Shown here: positions 16,649 through 22,474 of the stretch, piece by piece
How positions within the stretch are numbered: position 1 is the first letter of the stretch
How the letters are laid out: each line of letters begins with the position of its first letter
From: Actinomycetes bacterium
GTDB taxonomy: Bacteria > Actinomycetota > Actinomycetes > Mycobacteriales > Mycobacteriaceae
NCBI GenBank assembly: GCA_023461275.1
Contig: JAEYMI010000012.1
Span: forward strand, 1-28,195
Length of the DNA stretch: 28,195 bases
Direction of reading: 5' to 3'
Translations under genes and position numbers: made by a program
The notes under the pieces: model-generated
The model's database searches: none
What the model was told of the DNA's origin: nothing
What the model saw: the letters and a program-made list of their open reading frames with translations, nothing else

Positions 16649-16675
16649 GGAAACTCCTGAGACGACTGGTTCGTT
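16649..16675 (+). promoter_or_regulatory. Candidate ECF-sigma (SigE/SigH-like) promoter of htpX
   Basis: GGAAAC (16649-16654), a 17-base spacer, then CGTT (16672-16675). This fits the GGAAY...CGTT pattern of stress-type ECF sigma factors in actinobacteria. It would start transcription near 16680, about 50 bases before htpX, a gene often under stress control. Confidence 0.45.
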
Positions 16676-16686
16676 TGAGAAGATGA

Positions 16687-16704
16687 AGAGCCCGTTTGGG
16701 CTCT
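16687..16704 (+). promoter_or_regulatory. Perfect hairpin in the predicted htpX 5' leader
   Basis: AGAGCCC, loop GTTT, GGGCTCT: a seven-base-pair perfect stem between the candidate promoter and the htpX ribosome-binding site. It could stabilise or regulate the leader mRNA, or attenuate transcription. No U-tract follows. Confidence 0.45.
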
Positions 16705-16730
16705 CGACTACTGAGAACGAGCGAGGACGC

Positions 16731-17588
16731 ATGCATTTCAACGGCCTGAAGACGGCGGCGCTGTTGGGTTTGATGTCGGCGATCATCATCGGCATCGGCG
16801 CGATGTTCCGCAGCCCGGCCATCCTGGGTTTCGCCATCTTGATGGCCGTCGGCACCAACGCCTACGTGTACTTCAACTCCGCCAAGATGGCGCTGCGGTC
16901 GATGCATGCGCAGCCGGTCACCGAGGTGGAGGCGCCGGTGCTGTACCGGATTGTGCGCGAGCTCGCGACGCAGGCCCGCCAGCCGATGCCGGCGCTCTAC
17001 ATCAGTCCGACGGAGTCGCCGAATGCGTTCGCGACCGGCCGTAACCCCAAGAACGCGGCGGTGTGCTGCACCGCGGGCATTCTGCGGCTGCTCAACGAAC
17101 GTGAGCTGCGGGCCGTGCTGGGCCACGAGCTGTCGCACGTGTACAACCGCGACATCCTGATCTCGTCGGTCGCCGGCGCGATGGCCGCGGTTATCACCGG
17201 CATCGCGCAGTTCGCGATGCTGTTCGGCGGCAACCGGCAGAACGGTGGCCCCGGATTCATCGGCATCCTGCTGATCTCGCTGCTGGGTCCGATGGCGGCG
17301 ACGGTGATCCAGATGGCCGTCTCCCGGTCACGCGAGTATCAGGCCGACGAGTCCGGCGCCGAACTCACCAACGACCCGCTCGCCCTCGCGTCGGCGCTGG
17401 CCAAGATCTCCGGTGGCATCGAGCAGGCGCCGCTACCGCCCGAGCCGCGGCTGGAATCCGAGGCGCACCTTATGATCGCCAACCCGTTCCGCGCCGCCGA
17501 CGCCAAGAAGTTGTTCTCCACGCACCCGCCCACCGAGGACCGCATCGCGCGGTTGCAGGAAATGGCTCGACGAGGGGTCGGGAACTAA
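16731..17588 (+). CDS. htpX: Membrane zinc metalloprotease HtpX
   Basis: A 285-residue M48-family protease of the cytoplasmic membrane, linked to quality control of damaged membrane proteins. The start ATG 16731 (MHFNGLKTAALLG) is preceded by GAGGA at suitable spacing. An in-frame extension upstream to 16536 is Arg-rich and not family-like. Two N-terminal helices (about residues 8-25 and 31-50) precede YISPTESPNAFATGRNP and the catalytic HELSH (in LGHELSHVYNRD, about 128-139). Two more helices follow, then the third zinc-ligand region SREYQADESGAEL. IANPFRAADAKKLFSTHPP near the C-terminus matches the mycobacterial protein (Rv0563). Array D of the 21-bp repeat begins at the last base of its stop codon. 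Confidence 0.96.
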   Translation: MHFNGLKTAALLGLMSAIIIGIGAMFRSPAILGFAILMAVGTNAYVYFNSAKMALRSMHAQPVTEVEAPVLYRIVRELATQARQPMPALYISPTESPNAFATGRNPKNAAVCCTAGILRLLNERELRAVLGHELSHVYNRDILISSVAGAMAAVITGIAQFAMLFGGNRQNGGPGFIGILLISLLGPMAATVIQMAVSRSREYQADESGAELTNDPLALASALAKISGGIEQAPLPPEPRLESEAHLMIANPFRAADAKKLFSTHPPTEDRIARLQEMARRGVGN

Positions 17589-17755
17589 CTCGTCAGCGCC
17601 CTACGTCGCGTCGACGGCGCCCATCCTCGCGTCGACGGCGCCCTACGTCGCGTCGACGGCCCCCTCGCGCGCACCGACAGCGCCCTGGCTCGCGTCGACA
17701 GCGCCCTGGCTCGCGTCGACGGCGCCCACCTTCTCGTCGACAGCGCCTTCGGGCC
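17588..17755 (-). repeat. 21-bp tandem repeat array D (8 units), filling the htpX-yajQ gap
   Basis: Eight units of exactly 21 bp, G-rich consensus on the minus strand, starting at 17588 and every 21 bases to 17755. The plus-strand core is CGTCGAC[GA]GCGCC. They fill the whole gap between the htpX stop (17586-17588) and the yajQ stop (17756-17758). Translation of the G-rich strand in the frame open in other arrays meets TAG twice, so the array is not coding. Confidence 0.9.
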
Positions 17756-18247
17756 CTACCGGTAGTTGACGAACTGCAGCGCGATCCCGAAATCCTCGCC
17801 TTTGAGCAGGGAGATCACGGCTTGCAGGTCGTCGCGCTTCTTGCTGGAGACGCGTAGCTCGTCGCCCTGGATCTGCGCCTTGACGCCCTTGGGTCCCTCG
17901 TCGCGGATCTTCTTGGAGATCTTCTTCGCATGCTCGGAGTCGATGCCCTGCACAAGGTTGCCCGAGATCTTGAACTGCTTGCCCGACGCCGACGGCTCAC
18001 CGGCGTCGAAGGCCTTGAGCGAGATGTCGCGTCGGATCAGCTTCTCCTTGAACACCTCGAGGCCGGCCAATGCGCGTTCCTCGGCGTCGGAGGTGATCAC
18101 TATGGTTTCCTCGCCGGACCAGTCGATGCCGGTGTTGGTGCCACGGAAGTCGTAGCGCTGCGACAGCTCTTTGGCGGCCTGGTTGAGGGCGTTGTCGACC
18201 TCTTGACGGTCGATCTTGCTCACGACGTCGAACGATGAATCAGCCAT
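17756..18247 (-). CDS. yajQ: YajQ family (UPF0234) nucleotide-binding protein
   Basis: A 163-residue protein, the normal family length. It starts MADSSFDVVSKIDRQEVDNA and contains NQAAKELSQRYDFRGT, GKQFKISGNLVQGIDSEHAK, KISKKIRDEGPKGVKAQIQG and DELRVSSKKRDDLQAVI, all YajQ hallmarks (M. tuberculosis counterpart Rv0566c). Some YajQ homologues bind cyclic di-GMP or tRNA/GTP; which applies here is unknown. The reading frame continues upstream through array E and would add a heptapeptide repeat (PxV[DE][SG]A[LH]), but the family start and a TACCCT box seven bases before ATG 18247 argue for the short form. It is convergent with htpX. Confidence 0.95.
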   Translation of the reverse strand: MADSSFDVVSKIDRQEVDNALNQAAKELSQRYDFRGTNTGIDWSGEETIVITSDAEERALAGLEVFKEKLIRRDISLKAFDAGEPSASGKQFKISGNLVQGIDSEHAKKISKKIRDEGPKGVKAQIQGDELRVSSKKRDDLQAVISLLKGEDFGIALQFVNYR

Positions 18248-18260
18248 GGTGACCAGGGTA
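18248..18260 (-). promoter_or_regulatory. Predicted leaderless -10 box of yajQ
   Basis: On the minus strand TACCCT (18260-18255) is followed by GGTCACC and ATG, again a TANNNT box seven bases before the start, with no Shine-Dalgarno site. Confidence 0.45.
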
Positions 18261-18285
18261 ACCATCCCGGTTCGACGGTCCGCGA

Positions 18286-18495
18286 GGGCGCTCTCGACGG
18301 GACCGAGGGCGCCGTCGACGGGAGGGAGGGCGCTCTCGACGTGGGGATGGGCGCCGCCGACGTCGGGGAGGGCGCTCTCGACGGGACCGAGGGCGCTCTC
18401 GACGTGGGGATGGGCGCTGTCGACGGGAGGCTGGGCGCTGTCGACGGGAGGGAGGGCGCCGTCGACGTGGGGGAGGGCCTCGCGAACGAGACGCC
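18286..18495 (+). repeat. 21-bp tandem repeat array E (9 units plus one degenerate), upstream of yajQ
   Basis: Nine exact 21-bp units start at 18286 and repeat every 21 bases to 18474; a tenth, decayed unit runs to 18495. The G-rich strand is plus. Four units carry GCGCTCTCGACG instead of GCGCYGTCGACG, a variant not seen in the other arrays, so arrays homogenise internally. Units 1 and 5, and units 3 and 6, are identical. The array lies between the divergent yajQ and tRNA-Tyr genes. Confidence 0.9.
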
Positions 18496-18509
18496 CCTGA
18501 CCAGCCGGT

Positions 18510-18540
18510 TTGCGCCGGTGCACCAGGTTCGTTGTATTCT
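18510..18540 (+). promoter_or_regulatory. Candidate promoter for tRNA-Tyr
   Basis: TTGCGC (18510-18515), a 19-base spacer, then TATTCT (18535-18540), about 46 bases before the tRNA. The -10 element is good; the spacer is slightly long. Confidence 0.4.
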
Positions 18541-18586
18541 TCACGGCGTTGTTCTCGCGGCTTTACCGCCCGCGAATCGACAGCAC

Positions 18587-18670
18587 GGCAGATTGCCCGA
18601 GCGGCCAATGGGAGCGGACTGTAAATCCGTCGCGAAAGCTACGCAGGTTCGAATCCTGCATCTGCCACCA
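18587..18670 (+). tRNA. tRNA-Tyr (GTA)
   Basis: The acceptor stem GGCAGAT pairs with ATCTGCC (18660-18666). Anticodon GTA is at 18621-18623 in the context GGACTGTAAATCC. There is a long variable arm as expected for class II tRNA-Tyr, a GGTTCGAATCC T-arm, discriminator A, and CCA encoded in the DNA (18668-18670). Confidence 0.95.
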
Positions 18671-18722
18671 GAAGCACAATCGGTCTCGACCTGGCAAAAC
18701 AGGGTCGGGGCCGGTCTGCTTC
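18671..18722 (+). terminator. Hairpin after tRNA-Tyr
   Basis: GAAGCA pairs with TGCTTC at the base. Inside, CGG/CCG and CGACC-TG / CA-GGGTCG form a longer interrupted stem around a GCAAAA loop. It follows the tRNA directly and precedes a separate promoter, so it probably ends or trims the tRNA-Tyr transcript. There is no clear U-tract. Confidence 0.4.
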
Positions 18723-18742
18723 GCGGGGTGAGCAACAGCGAT

Positions 18743-18772
18743 TTGGCTCAGGTCGGTCGCGATGTGTAACCT
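18743..18772 (+). promoter_or_regulatory. Candidate promoter for tRNA-Thr, tRNA-Met and rpmG
   Basis: TTGGCT (18743-18748), an 18-base spacer, then TAACCT (18767-18772), about 41 bases before tRNA-Thr. It resembles a housekeeping SigA promoter. Confidence 0.5.
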
Positions 18773-18813
18773 CGTTAAGGCTCTCGCGCCGGGTGAAAAT
18801 CCGCGCCGGGCAC

Positions 18814-18886
18814 GCCCCCTTAGCTCAGTCGGCAGAGCGTTTCCATGGTAAGGAAAAGGTCGACGGTTCGATTCCGTCAGGGGGCT
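18814..18886 (+). tRNA. tRNA-Thr (GGT)
   Basis: The acceptor GCCCCCT pairs with AGGGGGC (18879-18885). The anticodon stem TTTCC/GGAAA encloses AT-GGT-AA, giving anticodon GGT. The T-arm is GGTTCGATTCC, the discriminator is T, and CCA is not encoded. Confidence 0.95.
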
Positions 18887-18925
18887 CGCTGGACTCCCGA
18901 GTTCGTACGATCTCGAGGTGCACAG

Positions 18926-18999
18926 GGCGGTGTAGCTCAGCTGGTTAGAGCGCACGACTCATAATCGTGAGGTCGAGGGATCGAGTCCCTCCACCGCTA
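18926..18999 (+). tRNA. tRNA-Met (CAT)
   Basis: The acceptor GGCGGTG pairs with CACCGCT (first pair G-T). The D-arm is TAGCTCAGCTGGTTAGAGC, and anticodon CAT is at 18960-18962 in ACTCATAATC. Discriminator A, no encoded CCA. The paired, non-initiator-type acceptor and the position before rpmG suggest elongator Met. Confidence 0.93.
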
Positions 19000-19094
19000 C
19001 ACATCGGCTCCGCCAACGGAACCGAGCGAGGGGTCCTCGAGCCGAAAGCGACTCACCGGCCCAACCACGAACCACCCGAAAGAAGGCAAGAGCA

Positions 19095-19262
19095 GTGGCC
19101 TCCTCAACAGATGTCCGCCCCAAGATCACCTTGGCGTGCGAGGTGTGCAAGCACCGTAACTACATCACCAAGAAGAATCGTCGTAACGATCCCGATCGTC
19201 TCGAGATCAAGAAGTTCTGCCCGAACTGCGGCAAGCATCAGGCGCACAAAGAAACACGCTGA
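19095..19262 (+). CDS. rpmG: 50S ribosomal protein L33, zinc-binding type
   Basis: A 55-residue protein of the large ribosomal subunit. The start is GTG 19095 (VASSTDVRPKITLACEVCKH), with AAGAAGG upstream. Two pairs of cysteines, CEVC (about residues 15-18) and CPNC (about 42-45), mark the zinc-containing (C+) form expressed under zinc sufficiency. NYITKKNRRNDPDRLEIKKF is the family core. It follows tRNA-Met by 95 bases and is closed off by two hairpins. It corresponds to rpmG2 (Rv0634B) of M. tuberculosis, which also precedes the had genes. Confidence 0.97.
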   Translation: MASSTDVRPKITLACEVCKHRNYITKKNRRNDPDRLEIKKFCPNCGKHQAHKETR

Positions 19263-19265
19263 TCA

Positions 19266-19327
19266 CACGCCCGCGGGCGTGAGATGACAGACGGGTGCGG
19301 GCTGCCTCATCGGCGAGGTGGCCCGCA
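19266..19327 (+). terminator. Terminator after rpmG (two hairpins)
   Basis: CACGCCCGCGGGCGTG (19266-19281) is a perfect palindrome just after the stop. TGCGGGC/GCCCGCA (19296-19302 and 19321-19327), with an inner CCTC/GAGG stem, is followed by TTTGTCAT. The second hairpin is a good intrinsic terminator and separates rpmG from the dehydratase gene. Confidence 0.7.
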
Positions 19328-19441
19328 TTTGTCATACTTGGAAACAATCCCCCAACTTTCCTATCCCGTGACATGCCGCCAGTCCCGGAATGCCACGAGT
19401 CGAGCCATCACAATAGGTGGCAGCTAAGGAGTGGCAATCGA

Positions 19442-20533
19442 ATGTCTTCCGCCAGTGATTCTGATGTCCAAGACCGCCTCCAAGCATTGAAGGAGGGCGA
19501 GAAGATCCAGATCACTCCGGAAGAGATCGCCGCCCACACCAAGGAGATGGTGGGGTTCAACTACACCGTCGACGACTATTACGAGGTCGGGCGCGAAGAG
19601 ATCCGCAAGCACGCCCGCGCGGTGCAGGACGACAATCCGGTGCACTGGGATGAGGACGTTTCCAAGCAGATGGGCCATGCGGGTCTGCTCGCGGCGCCGA
19701 CGTTCGTGTCGGTCCTGGGCATCATCGCCCAGCGTCGACTCTTCGAGGACATCGTCACCGGCTACGACCTGTGGCAGATCATGCAGACCGACCAGCGCCT
19801 GGTCTTCCACCAGCCGATCATCGTCGGCGATCGCCTGATCTGCGACGTCTCGCTCGACTCCTTCCGCCAGATCGCCGGCACCGACGTCTTGGTCAGCAAG
19901 AACATCATCTGGAACCAGCGCGACGAGCCGGTGATGACCACCTGGACCAGCCTCGTCGCGCGTCCGTCGATGGAAGTCGATCCCGAGGTCCTCGACAAGC
20001 TCGAGCACGTGATGATGAAGGTCGACCGGGAGCCGACGCATCCCAAGACCGTGCACGGCCCGTTCGAGCGGTACAGCAACCCGGATCCGCAGACCGACCC
20101 GAAGGCGTGGGGCGCGATCGCGTTCGACACCATCGAGGTCGGGCAGGAACTGCCGCCGATGACCAAGACGCTGACCCGCGGCAACCTGGTCAACTACGCG
20201 GGCGTGGCCGGCGACCCCAACCCGATCCACTTCTCCGACGACGTCGCCAAGGTCATCGGACTCGACGACGTCGTCGCGCACGGCATGCAGACGATGGGTC
20301 TCGGCGCGAGTTTCATCAGCAACTTCGTCAAGGACCCGGCGTCGATCTTCGAGTACAACGTCCGCTTCACCAGCCCGGTCTACGTGCCGGCCGACGGCTA
20401 CGCCGAGGTCGACTTCACCGGCAAGATCAAGTCGCTGGACCCGGAGACCAAGCGCGGTGTGATCGCTATCATCGCCAAGCAGGGCGACCGCAAGATCTTC
20501 GGACGCGCACAAGCGCACGTGCAGTTCGCCTGA
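19442..20533 (+). CDS. Fused (3R)-hydroxyacyl-ACP dehydratase HadA-HadB
   Basis: A 363-residue single chain of two hot-dog domains that would dehydrate (3R)-hydroxyacyl-ACP in the FAS-II elongation cycle supplying mycolic acids. The start is ATG 19442 (MSSASDSDVQ), with AAGGAG upstream. The N-terminal half (about residues 30-180; NYTVDDYYEVGREEIRKHA) corresponds to HadA. The C-terminal half (about 215-360) corresponds to HadB, with the hydratase-2 motif YAGVAGDPNPIHFSDD (D258, H263) and VAHGMQTMGLG. The N-terminal half also has D63 and H68 in AVQDDNPVHW. M. tuberculosis encodes HadA, HadB and HadC as separate proteins; here A and B are joined and no hadC follows. The next gene is a convergent TetR regulator. 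Confidence 0.92.
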   Translation: MSSASDSDVQDRLQALKEGEKIQITPEEIAAHTKEMVGFNYTVDDYYEVGREEIRKHARAVQDDNPVHWDEDVSKQMGHAGLLAAPTFVSVLGIIAQRRLFEDIVTGYDLWQIMQTDQRLVFHQPIIVGDRLICDVSLDSFRQIAGTDVLVSKNIIWNQRDEPVMTTWTSLVARPSMEVDPEVLDKLEHVMMKVDREPTHPKTVHGPFERYSNPDPQTDPKAWGAIAFDTIEVGQELPPMTKTLTRGNLVNYAGVAGDPNPIHFSDDVAKVIGLDDVVAHGMQTMGLGASFISNFVKDPASIFEYNVRFTSPVYVPADGYAEVDFTGKIKSLDPETKRGVIAIIAKQGDRKIFGRAQAHVQFA

Positions 20534-20578
20534 CGGCACGCCGTCGAGACCGAAATGTCGCCCCAGGCACAGCCGCCG

Positions 20579-21157
20579 TCACGCCGATCCGGCGTAGTGC
20601 CGCAGCAGCGGTACGGCCGCCTGCGTGACGACTTCGCTGATCGCGGCGTCGTCGAGACTGCCGTCGACGAGGAATCGGTAGCGCGCCAGGTCGAACGGTA
20701 GCGCCATCACCAGGGTCGGGACCTGGCCGACGCCGATTTCTCCGCGGTCACGCGCACGCTCGACGATGATGCCGGTCAGCTGCGCGCCCTTGGTCTGCAG
20801 GATCGCCAGCGCGCCGGGCTTCGGTTCGGCGACGGCGTCGCTGAGCAGGCCGAGCACGACGTCGCGGCCGGTGGTCTGGAGGCGCTGCAGCACCGCGGTG
20901 ATGGTGGCGATCAGATCGTCGCGCAACGACCCGGCGTCGACCGCGACGATTTCCTGCGCGCTGATGCTCATGATCGCTGCGATCACCATCTGCACCTTCG
21001 TTGACCAGCGCCGATAGAGCACCGGCTTGCTCGTTCCCGCTCGCCGGGCCACGCCCTCGAAGGTCAGGCCGGTGTATCCGTTCGCGCCGAGTTCGGCCAG
21101 CACCGCGTCGAAGATCGCGTGATCGAGTTCGACGCCGCGTCGTCGGCTCGCTGTCAC
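20579..21157 (-). CDS. TetR-family transcriptional repressor
   Basis: 192 residues from GTG 21157 (VTASRRRGVELDHAIFDAVL), chosen because AGGAGG lies six bases upstream. ATGs at 21172 and 21196 lack such a site. The N-terminal helix-turn-helix reads GYTGLTFEGVARRAGTSKPV then LYRRWSTKVQMV (about residues 25-60). The C-terminal ligand-binding half is all-alpha, with LDDAAISEVVTQAAVPLL near the end. It is divergent from the ABC-2-type membrane protein gene. The 131-base gap holds two near-identical 20-bp sites, so it very likely represses that gene and itself. The ligand is unknown. Confidence 0.9.
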   Translation of the reverse strand: MTASRRRGVELDHAIFDAVLAELGANGYTGLTFEGVARRAGTSKPVLYRRWSTKVQMVIAAIMSISAQEIVAVDAGSLRDDLIATITAVLQRLQTTGRDVVLGLLSDAVAEPKPGALAILQTKGAQLTGIIVERARDRGEIGVGQVPTLVMALPFDLARYRFLVDGSLDDAAISEVVTQAAVPLLRHYAGSA

Positions 21158-21198
21158 CGAAGTCCTCCTCATCTGTGCCGTGCACGGCCCGCCCATAA

Positions 21199-21218
21199 AA
21201 GAAACGTTGCGTATCTAA
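21199..21218. promoter_or_regulatory. TetR operator site 1
   Basis: AAGAAACGTTGCGTATCTAA, a partial dyad (AGAAAC / GTATCT around five central bases). It lies 42-61 bases before the TetR start and nearly matches site 2. Confidence 0.65.
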
Positions 21219-21245
21219 TCCGACGAGGCTAGCATTCTCTCAAGT

Positions 21246-21265
21246 AAGAAACGTTAAGTATCTTA
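21246..21265. promoter_or_regulatory. TetR operator site 2
   Basis: AAGAAACGTTAAGTATCTTA, differing from site 1 at three positions and spaced 47 bp from it. It overlaps a TATCTT box that could be the -10 of the rightward permease gene, which starts 24 bases further on. Confidence 0.65.
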
Positions 21266-21288
21266 GAGACCACTTCTGAGGGGATCAG

Positions 21289-22359
21289 ATGAAGAAGCTC
21301 ATGCAGACCGAGGACGGCAAGGCGGTGGTCCTCGTCGTCGGATTGACAGCGCTGGTGTCGATCCTGCTCCTGGCGTTCGCGCTACCCGGCGTCCACTCCA
21401 AGCCCGACGACCTGCCGCTCGCGGTGGTCGCACCGGCCACGACGGCCGACCGGATCGTCGGCGCCCTGGACGCCCGCCAGCCCGGCGCCTTCGATGTGCA
21501 CGTCGTCGCCGACGAGACCCAGGCCCGCGAGCAGATCCTGCAACGCGACGTCGACGGCGCGATAGTCGTTGGGCCACAAGGCGTTACCGCGCTGGTGGCG
21601 ACCGCTGCCGGCCCGTCGGTCGCGACCCTGATCCAAGGCGTCGCGCAGGGTATGGCCACCTCGATGCATCAGCCGTACACCACCGTCGACGTGCGCGGCT
21701 TCGGCTCGGGCGACCCCAAGGGCGTCGGACTCTCCGCCGGTGCGCTGCCACTCGCGCTCGGCGGCTGGATCGGTGGCGTCGTGCTGATGATGATGCTGCG
21801 CCGCCCGCGCACCCTTGTCCTGGCGACGATCGGGTTCGCGGTGGTCGCCAGCGCCACGCTGATTGTGTTGCTGCGCTACGTAACCGGTACCTTCGACGCC
21901 AACTTCGGCTACCTCTGGCTGGCCGGCATCCTCGGTCTCGCGGCCACCGCGTTCACCGTCATCGGACTACGCAGCCTGCTCGGCGGTGCGGGCCTCGCGC
22001 TCGCCGCGATCATTCTCGTGTTGCTCGGAAACCCGTTGTCGGGCTTGACGAGTTCGCCGGATCTACTGCCCAAGCCGTGGGGTGCGTTCGGCCAACTACT
22101 GCCGCCGGGATCGTTGGGCACATTGCTGCGCAACGTGGGTTTCTTTGGCGGACACCACATCACGCATCCGATCGTCGTGCTGACCGTGTGGCTGGTGCTC
22201 GGCCTGGCGCTGTACGCGATCGCCGTTCGACGCCATGTCGACATCACCGCCGACGACGACCTCATCGACGAAGCGATCGGCGTCGAACCGCATCACGACG
22301 CACATCCGGCCGAGGTGGCGTCGGCACCGGTCGGAACACCTGGTCGCCACGAACGCTGA
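21289..22359 (+). CDS. ABC-2 type / YhgE-Pip-like integral membrane protein
   Basis: A 356-residue membrane protein with GAGGGG before ATG 21289. One N-terminal helix (about residues 15-33) leads into an extracytoplasmic domain (about 38-150) with LPLAVVAPATTADRI, a pattern seen in YhgE/Pip and ABC-2 permease-like proteins. Five or so helices follow between about 150 and 320, then a short His/Asp-rich cytoplasmic tail. No ATP-binding partner gene is adjacent. The divergent TetR gene and its two operators suggest induction by a small molecule, as for efflux-type systems. The substrate is unknown. Confidence 0.75.
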   Translation: MKKLMQTEDGKAVVLVVGLTALVSILLLAFALPGVHSKPDDLPLAVVAPATTADRIVGALDARQPGAFDVHVVADETQAREQILQRDVDGAIVVGPQGVTALVATAAGPSVATLIQGVAQGMATSMHQPYTTVDVRGFGSGDPKGVGLSAGALPLALGGWIGGVVLMMMLRRPRTLVLATIGFAVVASATLIVLLRYVTGTFDANFGYLWLAGILGLAATAFTVIGLRSLLGGAGLALAAIILVLLGNPLSGLTSSPDLLPKPWGAFGQLLPPGSLGTLLRNVGFFGGHHITHPIVVLTVWLVLGLALYAIAVRRHVDITADDDLIDEAIGVEPHHDAHPAEVASAPVGTPGRHER

Positions 22360-22398
22360 CCCGGCTGGGCACAGCTGACCGCCGACCCGGCCAAGCCG

Positions 22399-22474
22399 CC
22401 GGACATCTCCCTAATACCGGACAATCTCCCTAATACATCGGGGAAGTTCCTCCGGTATCAGGGAGATACTCCGG
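22399..22474. repeat. Palindromic element, family CCGGAGTATCT (copy 2)
   Basis: The right arm CTCCGGTATCAGGGAGATAC (continuing to 22474) is the near-copy of the right arm at 16337-16363. Two left-arm versions are present: CCGGACATCTCCCTAATACC (from 22399) and a second ATCTCCCTAATAC (22424-22436). It lies between the convergent permease and EamA genes and overlaps the EamA stop codon (22458-22460). Confidence 0.75.

Noticed and set aside
8516..18495. The 21-bp arrays as CRISPR arrays
   Set aside because: Units are directly adjacent with only seven variable bases, there are no 30-40-base unique spacers, and no cas genes are present.
17756..18544. A 262-residue YajQ with a heptapeptide-repeat N-terminus
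   Set aside because: The normal YajQ start, full family length and an upstream TACCCT box support the 163-residue form; the extension is array E read in frame.
18671..19094. An integrase-linked attachment site at the tRNA cluster
   Set aside because: No integrase gene or duplicated tRNA 3' end was found in the window.
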